DNA of 64,000 bases from Flavobacterium nitrogenifigens (lineage in GTDB: Bacteria; Bacteroidota; Bacteroidia; Flavobacteriales; Flavobacteriaceae): NCBI RefSeq assembly GCF_003254565.1, contig NZ_QJRI01000181.1:62001-126000 (forward strand). The letters run 5' to 3'. Numbering within the stretch: the first letter of the stretch is position 1; every line of letters begins with the position of its first letter. Below are positions 23,420 through 32,915 of the stretch, piece by piece. The position numbers were made by a program, and so were the translations under genes. Below the pieces are notes generated by a model. That model ran no database searches and was not told the DNA's origin. It was given only the letters and a program-made list of their open reading frames with translations.

Positions 23420-24178
23420 CTACCAGCCTTGATTCAGTCCGTTTTTAAGAACCTCATCGTATTTTCCTTTATCAAAAGAATATAAGTTTGGAGCTTTATG
23501 CGCTACATTGCTTTTCTTTTCATCAAGTTTTGTAAGAATTCCGATATTGGTGATTTTACGTAAAAAATTTCGGCGGTCAAGTTTTTTATCTAAAATCGTT
23601 TCATACAATTTCTGCAATTCCGGAATTGTAAATTTCTCTGGCAATAAATTGTAGCCTATAGGCATTAAATTCAATTCAATTCTTAATGTGTCCAAAGCTT
23701 TATCGAGAATTTCACGATGATCTAGAATAAGTTCAGGAACTTCTTTATGGTCGATCCATTCAACAACTTCAAGTCTGTTTGCAGGATTTGGAAGGATTTT
23801 AGAAAAATCGACCAAAGCATAATATCCAATCGTTACAAAACGGCGCATAAGCCATTTTCCTTTTGCTTCTTCAATTTTAAGGTATTCCAGTATTTTTTTA
23901 TCAAAATGCTGTTTGTTGCGATCTACTTTTCCAAAGGTTGCAAATTGTCTTAAAAAAACACCATCAACGCCAGTTCTGCTATTCAATACCGTGATTGCAG
24001 CCGTATCTATATCCTGATCAACAGGAATAAATCCGCCGGGTAAAGACCATTTATTGGCTCGTTCCACTTTAATCAATAAAACTTTTAACTGATTATCATG
24101 AAAACCAAAAATGACACAATCTATAGAAAGTCCTGGCTGGTAATTTTCGTTATTATCTATAATGTCTTTTAACATCAA
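23420..24178 (-). CDS. NrtR/AraR-type regulator with degenerate Nudix domain
   Basis: 252 residues. Residues 15-150 are a Nudix fold (SIDCVIFGFHDNQLKVLLIK, WSLPGGFIP). The catalytic box REUxEE is replaced (TVLNSR in the aligned place), so hydrolysis is unlikely. Residues 165-250 form the winged helix (FTIPELQKLYETIL, DRRNFLRKI). In Bacteroidota such NrtR relatives include AraR, which uses the dead Nudix domain to sense a sugar. No sugar operon is adjacent on the minus strand, so the effector and targets are unknown. Confidence 0.87.
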   Translation of the reverse strand: MMLKDIIDNNENYQPGLSIDCVIFGFHDNQLKVLLIKVERANKWSLPGGFIPVDQDIDTAAITVLNSRTGVDGVFLRQFATFGKVDRNKQHFDKKILEYLKIEEAKGKWLMRRFVTIGYYALVDFSKILPNPANRLEVVEWIDHKEVPELILDHREILDKALDTLRIELNLMPIGYNLLPEKFTIPELQKLYETILDKKLDRRNFLRKITNIGILTKLDEKKSNVAHKAPNLYSFDKGKYDEVLKNGLNQGW

Positions 24179-24457
24179 AAATCTATATAAATTCTTCTTT
24201 TAATAACACTGCAATTTACTTCATTTTTATAAAACTCACGTATTTTTATAAAGAGATGATTTTCAATTAAAACAGAAGTGTTCAAACTACAATTTTAACG
24301 AAAATTTAAAATCAAATTTAAAAAAAATAACTACATTGCGTCATAATAACACATTACTGATTTTAATTGTTAAAATTGAAATCGATAAACAAAGAAAAAC
24401 AATACAAAGCTACCATTTATCTTCAAAGTGAGTGTAGAAATTTAAATGTAGAAAACC

Positions 24458-24715
24458 ATGAATACCAATACTTTAAAAAATTTCAATCAAAAGATTAGAA
24501 GTAAAATTCTAAATTCTTTTGGTTTTGTTTCTAAAACCTATCTCTTAGAAGCTTCCTTGAAATACAGTGAAGAACAGGAAAGGATTTTCAATGAAATGAT
24601 TGTTGAAACTGATGCGAAAAACAAAAAAGAAAAACAAGAAGCATTCGATAAAGCCTTGTACGCTTCTTATAAAGGAATTGGTGCCATGGATTTTGTAAAT
24701 ACTGTTATAAAATAA
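24458..24715 (+). CDS. Hypothetical protein
   Basis: 85 residues, helical and highly charged, with no signal peptide or membrane segment. The middle (LKYSEEQERIFNEMIVETDAKNKKEKQEAFD) could form one long helix or coiled coil. I do not recognise it. Support for it being real: a good ATG, a stand-alone position, and a strong terminator 29 bp after its stop codon. The 280-bp gap upstream holds no clear -7 box. Confidence 0.6.
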   Translation: MNTNTLKNFNQKIRSKILNSFGFVSKTYLLEASLKYSEEQERIFNEMIVETDAKNKKEKQEAFDKALYASYKGIGAMDFVNTVIK

Positions 24716-24743
24716 CCTTGTCCCTGTTTATAATTTATAATGC

Positions 24744-24771
24744 AGCCTCACTTTAGTGAGGCTTTTTTTTT
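24744..24771 (+). terminator. Terminator
   Basis: GCCTCACTT/AGTGAGGC stem (GCCTCACT and AGTGAGGC, 2-nt loop) followed by an uninterrupted run of T. Confidence 0.92.
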
Positions 24772-24865
24772 ATTATAAATTTCACAATAAAATGAAAGAA
24801 AATGGTCATTTATTAATTATTTTAGCTGTTTTAAAAGTAAGAATATACCCCTATAGAAAAAGTAC

Positions 24866-26887
24866 ATGGAAAACATCATTGAATCAGAAAGCTACAAAAT
24901 TCAAAAACCAGAAAGCTGGGCACCTACAATTAACGACGATCAACTTATTGACTATATAAAAGAATCGGATTTCTCTAACAAACAAGTTGACGAAGGACGT
25001 GATTTCTGCTATTTCTTAGATAAAGTTTATTACACAAGTGATACTGAAAACAGTGAATATGCTTGCGTTGCCTATACACTTAACGAACCTTCAAACCTAG
25101 AAAGCGCTTCTGTAAGAGATGTTGTTGTAGAAGAAAACGAGACTTATGTTATACACAGAATAAGTGTTTTGAGAGATGGTGTTTTGATTGATAAAATCGC
25201 TGATACTAAAATTAAAGTTTTGGATAGCGAAAATCAAAGCGAAGGCGGTATTTTGAGTAGCAATAAAAAAGTAAATATTACGATTAAAGATTTGCGTCTT
25301 TATGATGTCTTGATTACCGAAGATTCTCGCACAAAGGTTTTTACAGATCGCGATTTTATGAGAAAGGAGTTTCTTAAATATGTGTATGTAACGCCAAGTT
25401 CTTATTGGGCTTACGGAAAGTATAAGTTTTCTTTCATCAATGACAGAAAAGAAACAATCGCTTACAAAAAAACATTTTTCAGAGATGAAGAAGGGAATGT
25501 TATAGAACCCGAAATCAATCACTTGAAAAAAGGAGAACAATTTGTCATCGAAAAAGACGATTACATTAACTCTTTTGACGTTAATAGAGAAATTGCTCCT
25601 TTTATTGATTTTGCTACAGATCGTAATTGGATTGATTTGTCTAATTATATTTCTCCGCTCTATGAAGAAATATACAGTAAAGCCTCTTTAAAAGAGTTTG
25701 CTCCAAACCTTGTTGAAAAACTGGATGCCATTGCTGATCAAGACGAGAAATTACAATTTGCGATTGATTACGTACAGAATCATGTGTATTATATTTTTAA
25801 TGCTGATGAAATGAACGGCCACAAACCGCAAGAACCATCAGTCACTTATGAAAATAAACAAGGTGATTGTAAAGCAAAATCGGTTTTACTGAAAGTGGTT
25901 CTGGATTATATCAATGTTGATTCTTCTGTAGTATTGGTAAACTTTAATTCGGATCATTACATCAAATATTATCTTCCATCTTTATTGACTTTTAATCACG
26001 TTATTGTAAAAATCAATTACAAAGGCGAAACGTATTTTGTTGATGCTACTTCTAGAGATGAATTTGGGTTAATTGAAAACCGTGGTTATATCTACTTTAT
26101 GCATTATTTGGAAGTAAAACCAAATCAAGAATTAGCTATCAAAGAACCTCATAAATTCCCTTATTATGGTATAACTGAAAAAGCCGATTTCAGTGCTGAA
26201 AATAATTTGGGCCAGCTAAAGTTGGTTACGACTTACAAAGGAAATCGTGCCAATTATATGCGTAAATATTTTAAAAACACTAACAAAAGAGAAATCATTG
26301 ACAGTTGGAATAATTTCTTATTCTATGCTTTAAATTATTCTGGAGATAGAAACGGAACTGATATCAGAACCATTTTTAAAGATGCGTCGATTGAAATTGT
26401 AAGCGATGATAAAAAGCTGAACGAGTTTACAATTCAGTATAACACTTCGATTGAGAACCCTTATTTTACAGATCCTGAAAAGAATCGTTTTTTAATGTAT
26501 TTTGATAGAAATGTGGTTAAGAATTCTGCACGCGATTTTATGCACAGCGATCTTTCTTTCTGGCATAATTTTGATAACGAAAAATACGAAATCAACCTAA
26601 CGACAGATCAGAAAATAGATACTCAGGAAAAATACACTGTTCAAGAAAGCACTATTACAAATCCTTATTTTGATTTTACAAGCCGCAAAAAAGTAACCAA
26701 AAATGGCGCTTCTATTTATGTCGATTTTAAACCATTGATCAATTTAGAAATTCCTAGTGAAGATTTTGAAGATTTTAGAAATGCACATCACGAAATTGCA
26801 GACAGTAATTTCGGAATTGGAATCGATATTATTGAAGAAGGCTTATTGAATATGCTGAAATATAGTTTTAAAAAACGACTTAAATAA
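24866..26887 (+). CDS. DUF3857/transglutaminase-like protein, cytoplasmic form
   Basis: 673 residues. Residues of about 20-230 resemble DUF3857, a beta-rich domain. Residues of about 280-410 form a transglutaminase-like fold with the triad Cys in GDCKAKS, His in TFNHVIV and Asp in YFVDATSRDEFG, so it could be an active cysteine peptidase or amidase. A further 250-residue beta-rich tail ends in a short basic helix. Most relatives in Bacteroidota carry a signal peptide. This one starts MENIIESESYKIQKPESW with none, so it seems cytoplasmic. Monocistronic, with a strong terminator. Confidence 0.82.
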   Translation: MENIIESESYKIQKPESWAPTINDDQLIDYIKESDFSNKQVDEGRDFCYFLDKVYYTSDTENSEYACVAYTLNEPSNLESASVRDVVVEENETYVIHRISVLRDGVLIDKIADTKIKVLDSENQSEGGILSSNKKVNITIKDLRLYDVLITEDSRTKVFTDRDFMRKEFLKYVYVTPSSYWAYGKYKFSFINDRKETIAYKKTFFRDEEGNVIEPEINHLKKGEQFVIEKDDYINSFDVNREIAPFIDFATDRNWIDLSNYISPLYEEIYSKASLKEFAPNLVEKLDAIADQDEKLQFAIDYVQNHVYYIFNADEMNGHKPQEPSVTYENKQGDCKAKSVLLKVVLDYINVDSSVVLVNFNSDHYIKYYLPSLLTFNHVIVKINYKGETYFVDATSRDEFGLIENRGYIYFMHYLEVKPNQELAIKEPHKFPYYGITEKADFSAENNLGQLKLVTTYKGNRANYMRKYFKNTNKREIIDSWNNFLFYALNYSGDRNGTDIRTIFKDASIEIVSDDKKLNEFTIQYNTSIENPYFTDPEKNRFLMYFDRNVVKNSARDFMHSDLSFWHNFDNEKYEINLTTDQKIDTQEKYTVQESTITNPYFDFTSRKKVTKNGASIYVDFKPLINLEIPSEDFEDFRNAHHEIADSNFGIGIDIIEEGLLNMLKYSFKKRLK

Positions 26888-26896
26888 TTTTGACAT

Positions 26897-26930
26897 AAAA
26901 AAAGCGGGATTTTAAAATCCCGCTTTTTTA
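26897..26930. terminator. Bidirectional terminator
   Basis: AAAAAAAGCGGGATTTT faces AAAATCCCGCTTTTTT directly. It separates the convergent transglutaminase-like gene from the glycan locus. Confidence 0.93.
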
Positions 26931-26958
26931 TTTAATATCTATTTTGCTAAATTTTTTC

Positions 26959-27093
26959 AACACATAGAAACATAGTTAAAGACTTAAATAAAAGGCATTT
27001 CACTAGTTTAAATGCACATAGTTTTGCTATGTGTGGAAACTTGTTTCTTTTATTCTCTTTTGTACGACACAAAAATCTATGTCTCTATGTGTT
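26959..27093. repeat. 135-bp element with imperfect terminal inverted repeats
   Basis: Begins AACACATAGAAACATAG and ends with CTATGTCTCTATGTGTT, complementary except for one base. Inside is a second small palindrome, CACATAG-N5-CTATGTG. Non-coding, and similar in design to the elements at 21232 and 22095 but with different sequence. Confidence 0.7.
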
Positions 27094-27123
27094 AAACAGT
27101 ACTTTTTAATTTCACCCAATGGG

Positions 27124-29352
27124 CTAATTCACTAATTCAAAATCAGATTTTAATTTAATATCTGCTGATGAAGCTCCAATCATAACTTCGAAATCTCCTG
27201 GTTCAGCAACCCATTCTACTTTATTATTGTAGAAAGAAAGTTTCTCTTTGTCAATTGTGAATTCGATTGTTTTAGATTCGCCAGCGTTTAATTTCACTTT
27301 TTGGAAATCTTTTAATTCTAAAACTGGTCTCACAACAGAACCAAATTTATCTTTCAAATACAACTGAACTACTTCTTCTCCTGCCACTTTTCCGCTGTTT
27401 TTCAATTGGAACGAAACCTTAATTGTTTCATTGCTTTTTATTTTAGTTGAAGATAATTTCAAACCAGAATAATCAAACGTTGTGTAGCTCAAACCATATC
27501 CGAAAGGATATTTTGGAGAATTTTTCAAGTCGATATAAGCTGAAACATAGTTTGTTGAGTTTTCATCTTTAGCTGGTCTTCCTGTACTAAAATGATTGTA
27601 ATAAATTGGCACTTGCCCTACTTCTCTTGGGAAAGTCATTGGCAGTTTTCCAGACGGATTGTAATCTCCAAACAAAACATTTGCAATAGCATTTCCTGCT
27701 TCCGTTCCTAACCACCAAGTGTACATAATAGCAGGAACATTGTCTGCAGTCCAGTTAAAAACTAAAGGTCTTCCTGCATTTATTAAAACTACAACCGGTT
27801 TCCCTGTTGCTTGAATTGCTTTTACTAAATCTTCTTGAACACCTGGCAAATGCAAGTCGCTTCTGCTTTTCGCTTCACCGCTCATGTCGCGTCTTTCACC
27901 AATACTCAAAATTACAACATCTGCTTGTTTTGCCGTTGCAACCGCTTCTGCAAAACCATCTTTGTTTGTTCCTTCAATCTCACAACCTTTTGCGTACAAT
28001 AATTTGGTGTTTTTGCCCACTTTATTTTGCAATCCATCCCATTGCGAAACGATCCATTTATTGTAATCTACTTCTGGAAGTTCTACAGACCAAAAGCCCA
28101 TGTTCTCTTTGTATTCTTTAACCATTGGTCCAATAAATGCAATTGTTTTTACATTTTTAGAAATTGGCAAAGTCTGGTTTTCATTCTTTAATAATACAAT
28201 ACTTTTCTCCGCAACTTCAAGGGCGGCTTTTCTGTGTTCTGGATTATTTAATGCTTTTTCTGCACGTTTTTCATCAGAATATCTGTAAGGGTCATCAAAT
28301 AATCCTAATTCGAATTTCTTGCGAAGAATACGTCTTACTGCGTCATCAACCAAATCTATAGAAACTCTGCCTTCTTTTACTAACTCTGCTAAATTCTTAC
28401 GGTATGCATTACTTTCCATATCCATATCGCTTCCTGCAGTAATAGCAGAATATGCTGCCTCTTTAAGATCTTTAGAGTAACCGTGTGCTACCATTTCTCC
28501 AATTGATCCCCAGTCTGAAACTACAAAACCTTGAAAGTTCCATTTTCCTTTTAAGATATCTCTTTGCAAATGTGCATTTCCAGTTGCTGGAATTCCGTTA
28601 ATATCGTTGAATGAATTCATAAATGTTGCTGCACCAGCGTCTAAAGCCGCTTTAAATGGTGGCAAATAGGTTTCCCACAACATCCTTTCGCTCATATCTA
28701 CAGAATTATAATCTCTTCCTCCAACTCCGGCTCCATAAGCTGCAAAGTGTTTTACGCAAGCCATAACTGAGTTTAAATCTCCCAATTTGTTTCCTTGAAA
28801 ACCTTTTACTCTTGCGTAAGCAATTTTAGAACCTAGATAAGTATCTTCTCCTGCTCCTTCCATTACACGTCCCCAACGAGGATCACGGCTAATATCTACC
28901 ATCGGCGCAAATGTCCAGTGAATTCCACTTGCCGCAGCTTCTGTTGCTGCTACTCTTGCTGCTAATTCAATTGCTTGTAAATCCCAGCTTGCCGCTTCGG
29001 CTAACGGAAGCGGAAAAGTAGTTTTGTAGCCATGAATAACGTCTTGACCAAATAACAACGGAATTTTAAGTCTTGACTGCATCGCCAATTCCTGATATCC
29101 TCTAGTATATTTTGTTCCGATTACGTTTAGCATCGAACCAATTAAACCTGCTTTTATTTCAGCTTGTTTATTTGGGTTTATTGTAATTGGACCTGTTGCC
29201 TGATTATCGCCCGTATATTGATTTAACTGACCAATTTTTTCTTCGATTGTCATTTTCTTCAACAGATCATTGACTTTCTGATCTATTGACTGCTGTTGTG
29301 CCGACGCAAAAAGCGAAAGCATAAATAGCGTAATTGTAGTTACTTTTTTCAT
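27124..29352 (-). CDS. GH3 beta-glucosidase (BglX-like)
   Basis: 742 residues from the ATG at 29352, which gives a signal peptide ending ASAQQQ; an ATG at 29373 is less likely. The GH3 N-terminal barrel carries the nucleophile Asp280 in VVSDWGS. The second domain has GDYNPSGKLPMTFP, and a fibronectin III-like domain forms the last 90 residues. Predicted periplasmic exo-enzyme releasing glucose from the oligosaccharides made by the GH16 and GH30 enzymes of the locus. Last gene of the minus-strand locus, 14 bp after a GH30 gene. Confidence 0.94.
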   Translation of the reverse strand: MKKVTTITLFMLSLFASAQQQSIDQKVNDLLKKMTIEEKIGQLNQYTGDNQATGPITINPNKQAEIKAGLIGSMLNVIGTKYTRGYQELAMQSRLKIPLLFGQDVIHGYKTTFPLPLAEAASWDLQAIELAARVAATEAAASGIHWTFAPMVDISRDPRWGRVMEGAGEDTYLGSKIAYARVKGFQGNKLGDLNSVMACVKHFAAYGAGVGGRDYNSVDMSERMLWETYLPPFKAALDAGAATFMNSFNDINGIPATGNAHLQRDILKGKWNFQGFVVSDWGSIGEMVAHGYSKDLKEAAYSAITAGSDMDMESNAYRKNLAELVKEGRVSIDLVDDAVRRILRKKFELGLFDDPYRYSDEKRAEKALNNPEHRKAALEVAEKSIVLLKNENQTLPISKNVKTIAFIGPMVKEYKENMGFWSVELPEVDYNKWIVSQWDGLQNKVGKNTKLLYAKGCEIEGTNKDGFAEAVATAKQADVVILSIGERRDMSGEAKSRSDLHLPGVQEDLVKAIQATGKPVVVLINAGRPLVFNWTADNVPAIMYTWWLGTEAGNAIANVLFGDYNPSGKLPMTFPREVGQVPIYYNHFSTGRPAKDENSTNYVSAYIDLKNSPKYPFGYGLSYTTFDYSGLKLSSTKIKSNETIKVSFQLKNSGKVAGEEVVQLYLKDKFGSVVRPVLELKDFQKVKLNAGESKTIEFTIDKEKLSFYNNKVEWVAEPGDFEVMIGASSADIKLKSDFELVN

Positions 29353-29366
29353 GTATTTAAAACTAT

Positions 29367-30791
29367 TTACCAAACGTAAGTTGCAACTGCACCTGCGTTT
29401 AGAGTGGTTGTGGTTTGTTTTTGGTTGTATTTAATATTAAATGTTTCAGCCGAAGCTCCATCATTTTCTACAATTAAAACGGTTTGTCCTGAAGGAGTTT
29501 TGAAAGCCACATTATATAAATTTCCTGAAACATTACTTCCAATTCTTACTGAACCTTCTGGAACAAATTTAGAAGCATGCCCAATGATATAATATCCTAC
29601 TTCTCTTTTGATGTTCTGATTTTGGTCAATCATCAAAGCTCCTTTGCAAGTTGAACATCCACCAGGTGTAAAAGGTTTGTAGAATTCATCATTTGCTAAT
29701 CCCCACGAAAGTGCATTTTTACTCCAATTTCTCATTGAACCGATTACCACATTTTTTACACTCCATTTTAAATCGGTTTCAAAATTGGTTCCTGTTCCTG
29801 TATATTGTTCTGTAAAATACAGATCTTTATTTGGAAACTCGTTATGAACAGTCGTTAAAGCGCTAATATCTCCTTCATACAAGTGGAAAGCCGATCCTGT
29901 TACAAACGGATTTGCTTTTGGATCTCTTAAAATCGTCAAAGGATATTCTGGTTTGTTGCAGTTGTGATCGTAAACAATAATTTTGGTTTTGATTCCTGCT
30001 TTCGCGAAAGCGGGACCTAAATGATTTCCAATAAAGTCTGCTTGCTGTTCTGCCAACATTAACAAACTCGGATTGTTTCCTGGGTGCAATGGTTCGTTTT
30101 GAGGCGTAATGGCATCAATAACAATTCCGTGCGATTTCATTGCTTGAATATATTTTACAAAATACTGTGCATAAACTCCATAGTATTTTGGCTGTAAGCT
30201 TCCGCCTTTTGAGCTTCCGTTATCTTTCATCCAAACTGGAGGCGACCATGGAGAACCCATTATTTTTATTTTAGGATTTATAGCTAAGATTTCTTTTAAA
30301 ACCGGAATTACATCGTCTAAATCTGGGCCAAGATTAAAGTGTTCCAAATTCATATCGGTTTGTCCTTCTGGCATATCATCATACGAAAAAACTTTTTCAT
30401 TCAAATCTGATGCTCCAATACTTATTCTTAAATAACTTAGACCAATTGCATTGTCTTTTCTTGAAAATAATTCCTGAAGTAACGCTTCTCTTTTTGCCTT
30501 ATCCAATTTTTTGATAGCTTGAGCGCTTCCTCCTGTTAGCGAGAATCCGAAACCTTCTATGGTTTGAAATTTCTCTGCTGGATTTACTTCAATGGTCTGA
30601 TTTGAATTTGTTTCTGAACCAAAGACTAAATCAGTTTGTTTTTTAAGTTTTGAAGTTTCATCTGTAGTAGTAATCCAAGATTCTACTTTTCCAGAATTGG
30701 CTGTAACACTTTTTGAAGATCCACAGTTGAACTGCATTGCAATTAATGGCAGCAAAACAAGGATTTGAAGTTTTTTGTTGATGTTTTTCAT
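29367..30791 (-). CDS. GH30 glucanase lipoprotein (type A)
   Basis: 474 residues. Lipobox FNCGSS gives a membrane-anchored lipoprotein. A GH30 barrel has acid/base Glu233 in TPQNEPLH and nucleophile Glu328 in YFTEQYTG, then the usual beta-sandwich side domain (LIVENDGASAETFNIKY). The family contains beta-1,6-glucanases and glucosylceramidase-like enzymes; beta-1,6-glucan is my best guess from the locus. It is close in sequence to the GH30 at 32916 and more distant from the pair at 34418 and 35961. The next gene upstream is the endonuclease/exonuclease/phosphatase-fold gene, 2 bp away. Confidence 0.92.
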   Translation of the reverse strand: MKNINKKLQILVLLPLIAMQFNCGSSKSVTANSGKVESWITTTDETSKLKKQTDLVFGSETNSNQTIEVNPAEKFQTIEGFGFSLTGGSAQAIKKLDKAKREALLQELFSRKDNAIGLSYLRISIGASDLNEKVFSYDDMPEGQTDMNLEHFNLGPDLDDVIPVLKEILAINPKIKIMGSPWSPPVWMKDNGSSKGGSLQPKYYGVYAQYFVKYIQAMKSHGIVIDAITPQNEPLHPGNNPSLLMLAEQQADFIGNHLGPAFAKAGIKTKIIVYDHNCNKPEYPLTILRDPKANPFVTGSAFHLYEGDISALTTVHNEFPNKDLYFTEQYTGTGTNFETDLKWSVKNVVIGSMRNWSKNALSWGLANDEFYKPFTPGGCSTCKGALMIDQNQNIKREVGYYIIGHASKFVPEGSVRIGSNVSGNLYNVAFKTPSGQTVLIVENDGASAETFNIKYNQKQTTTTLNAGAVATYVW

Positions 30792-30793
30792 TT

Positions 30794-31633
30794 TTAATCT
30801 ATTTCTATTAAGACAGGCAAATGATCCGACGGATATTTTAAATCTTTAGAATCACTTAACACTGCGTGTTTTTGAACTTTTAGACCACTGTTTTTTGAAA
30901 TAAAAATGTAATCTAATAATAATGTTACGGGTTCATTGTGTTTGAAATCATTGAAAGTTCCCGAAGGACCGAAAGGTTTTTCTATTGAAACATCTTTGGT
31001 ATCATCCATCACTTTTTTGATTTCACCAATTTGCGTTGTGTTCGGTTCAGAATTGAAATCACCCATTAAAAAAGCTGGGTAATTTTTTGTATTCAATTCT
31101 TTTATTTTAGAAAGAACAAGCTGTACGCCTTTTACCCTTGCTTCTTCACCCATATGATCTAAATGCAAATTGAAAACCCAAAATAGTTTTTTCGTTTTTA
31201 AATCTTTAAAAAGTCCATAAGTACAAACTCTGTTGCAGGCAGCATCCCAACCTCTTGAAACCACATTTGGAGTTTCAGACAACCAGAAAGTATTGGATTG
31301 TTCAACTTTAAAACGGTCTTTTTTATAATAAATCGTACAGGCTTCTCCCAATCCGCCTTCTTCTCTTCCTACCCCAAATCTGTTATAATTTGGCAGAGCC
31401 GATGCAATATCTAAAACTTGATTTGGCGTTGCTTCCTGAACTCCAAAAATTTCTGGACTATAAAACCCAATTTGAGATGTGAAATAATCCTTTCGTTTTG
31501 GCCAAGCATTTTCTCCATCTGAAGCAACATCCAAACGGATATTGTAAGTCATAATTTTTAAATTCTGACCATAAAATGAGTTCACGGCTAAAAGCAGCAT
31601 TACTGCAAAAACAAGTTTGTTTATCTTTTTCAT
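30794..31633 (-). CDS. Secreted endonuclease/exonuclease/phosphatase-fold protein
   Basis: 279 residues with a Sec signal (ends NSFYGQ). Metal and catalytic residues of the fold are visible: MTYNIRLD (Asn), GVQEATP (Glu), FNLHLDHMG (His, Asp), MGDFNSEP (Asp, Asn) and SDHLPVLIEID (final Asp-His). Could hydrolyse a phosphate ester or diester; the substrate is not evident. Genes like this occur inside glycan loci of Bacteroidota, perhaps removing phosphate or phosphodiester groups from glycans. It is 2 bp from the GH30 gene downstream. Confidence 0.85.
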   Translation of the reverse strand: MKKINKLVFAVMLLLAVNSFYGQNLKIMTYNIRLDVASDGENAWPKRKDYFTSQIGFYSPEIFGVQEATPNQVLDIASALPNYNRFGVGREEGGLGEACTIYYKKDRFKVEQSNTFWLSETPNVVSRGWDAACNRVCTYGLFKDLKTKKLFWVFNLHLDHMGEEARVKGVQLVLSKIKELNTKNYPAFLMGDFNSEPNTTQIGEIKKVMDDTKDVSIEKPFGPSGTFNDFKHNEPVTLLLDYIFISKNSGLKVQKHAVLSDSKDLKYPSDHLPVLIEID

Positions 31634-31705
31634 GTTAAAAAATTTTAATCTTGTAAATCTAGTGTTTACGGGACTTTAAAGAAAAAAATTTATTTAAAAG
31701 TTATG

Positions 31706-32782
31706 TTAATTGTACACTCTTACGTAATCAATTTCATAAGTAGCACTTTTGAAATTTGGATCTACAGTTCCACCAAAATTTCCTCCCATTGCTAAATTTA
31801 GAATCACAAAGAATTTGGCATTAAATGGAGTTGTGCTTGAGTTTTTATACGTGTAAAATAAATTATCATCTACATAAAATTTGATGTTTTCGGCATCCCA
31901 TTCGGCAGCGTAGATATGAAACTCGGTTGTTGAATTTGGAGCCGTTGTTGTTTTTGTATCTGGGGTATTTCCTGAGCGTCCTGGAGAATGCAGTGACGAA
32001 TGAATTACATTTGGATTGTTTCCGACTGATTCTAAAATGTCTATTTCTCCGCATGACGGCCAACCAACTGTGTCTATATTATCTCCCAACAGCCAGAAAG
32101 CTGGCCAAGTACCGCCTCCTACAGGTAATTTTGCACGAACTTCTGCTCTTCCGTATTTAAAAGAAAATTTACCTCTCGTTAGCATCCTTGTCGAAGTATA
32201 TTGGTTTCCTTGGTAAGCTTCTTTGATTGCTGTGATTTTCAAAAGGCCTCCTTCGATTTTTACATTTTCAGAGCGGTTTGTATAATATTGTAATTCGTTA
32301 TTCCCAAAACCGTTTCCATTTCCCAAATCATAACCCCATTTTGAAGAATCTGGAGCTCCATCTGTATTAAATTCGTCTGCCCAAATTATTTTTCTAGCTA
32401 CAAAAACATTTACAGATGTCGAAGTACTTATAAATTTTGCTCCATTGTATGCAGAAACAATAATAGGGTAATTTATAGTTCCTGATGCCGTAAACTCATA
32501 ATTTAAAGCTCCTGTTGTTAGTTCTTTAAGTTCATTATTTATCAATACTTTATATGATTGTGCATTTGTCGCATTGATTGTTAATTTGATTTTTCCGCTT
32601 CCGTCTCCATTCGGGTTTTCTGCTGTTCTTCCTACAACATCAACCTGAACAGAAAGATTCGCTGGTACAGTACTTGCTGGAGAATCTCCACCCGAATCAT
32701 TATTACTGCTGCAAGATTGAAATGCAAACAATAAAACTAAAGTAAATACTCCAGCTCTATTTGCGAGATTGATTATTTTCAT
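31706..32782 (-). CDS. GH16 endo-beta-glucanase lipoprotein (laminarinase-like)
   Basis: 358 residues. Lipobox FQSCSS. Residues of about 35-125 form a small beta-rich domain of unknown role. The GH16 jelly roll follows, with active-site motif GEIDILESVG (two Glu and the Asp of ExDxxE) and WPAFWLLG before it. Such enzymes cut beta-1,3-glucan or mixed beta-1,3/1,4-glucan internally. Predicted to sit on the outer membrane and make oligosaccharides for SusCD. Together with GH30 and GH3 this points to a branched beta-1,3/1,6-glucan. Confidence 0.93.
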   Translation of the reverse strand: MKIINLANRAGVFTLVLLFAFQSCSSNNDSGGDSPASTVPANLSVQVDVVGRTAENPNGDGSGKIKLTINATNAQSYKVLINNELKELTTGALNYEFTASGTINYPIIVSAYNGAKFISTSTSVNVFVARKIIWADEFNTDGAPDSSKWGYDLGNGNGFGNNELQYYTNRSENVKIEGGLLKITAIKEAYQGNQYTSTRMLTRGKFSFKYGRAEVRAKLPVGGGTWPAFWLLGDNIDTVGWPSCGEIDILESVGNNPNVIHSSLHSPGRSGNTPDTKTTTAPNSTTEFHIYAAEWDAENIKFYVDDNLFYTYKNSSTTPFNAKFFVILNLAMGGNFGGTVDPNFKSATYEIDYVRVYN

Positions 32783-32915
32783 CTTTTTATTATTTAAATG
32801 GTTTAGTTAATAAATTGAATTTCAATGCAAATATTATTTCTACTACTTTTTGTTTTTTGTTAATAACAAAAGATTTGAGATTAAAAAGAGTTTTTAAATT
32901 GAACTGTTTATTATA

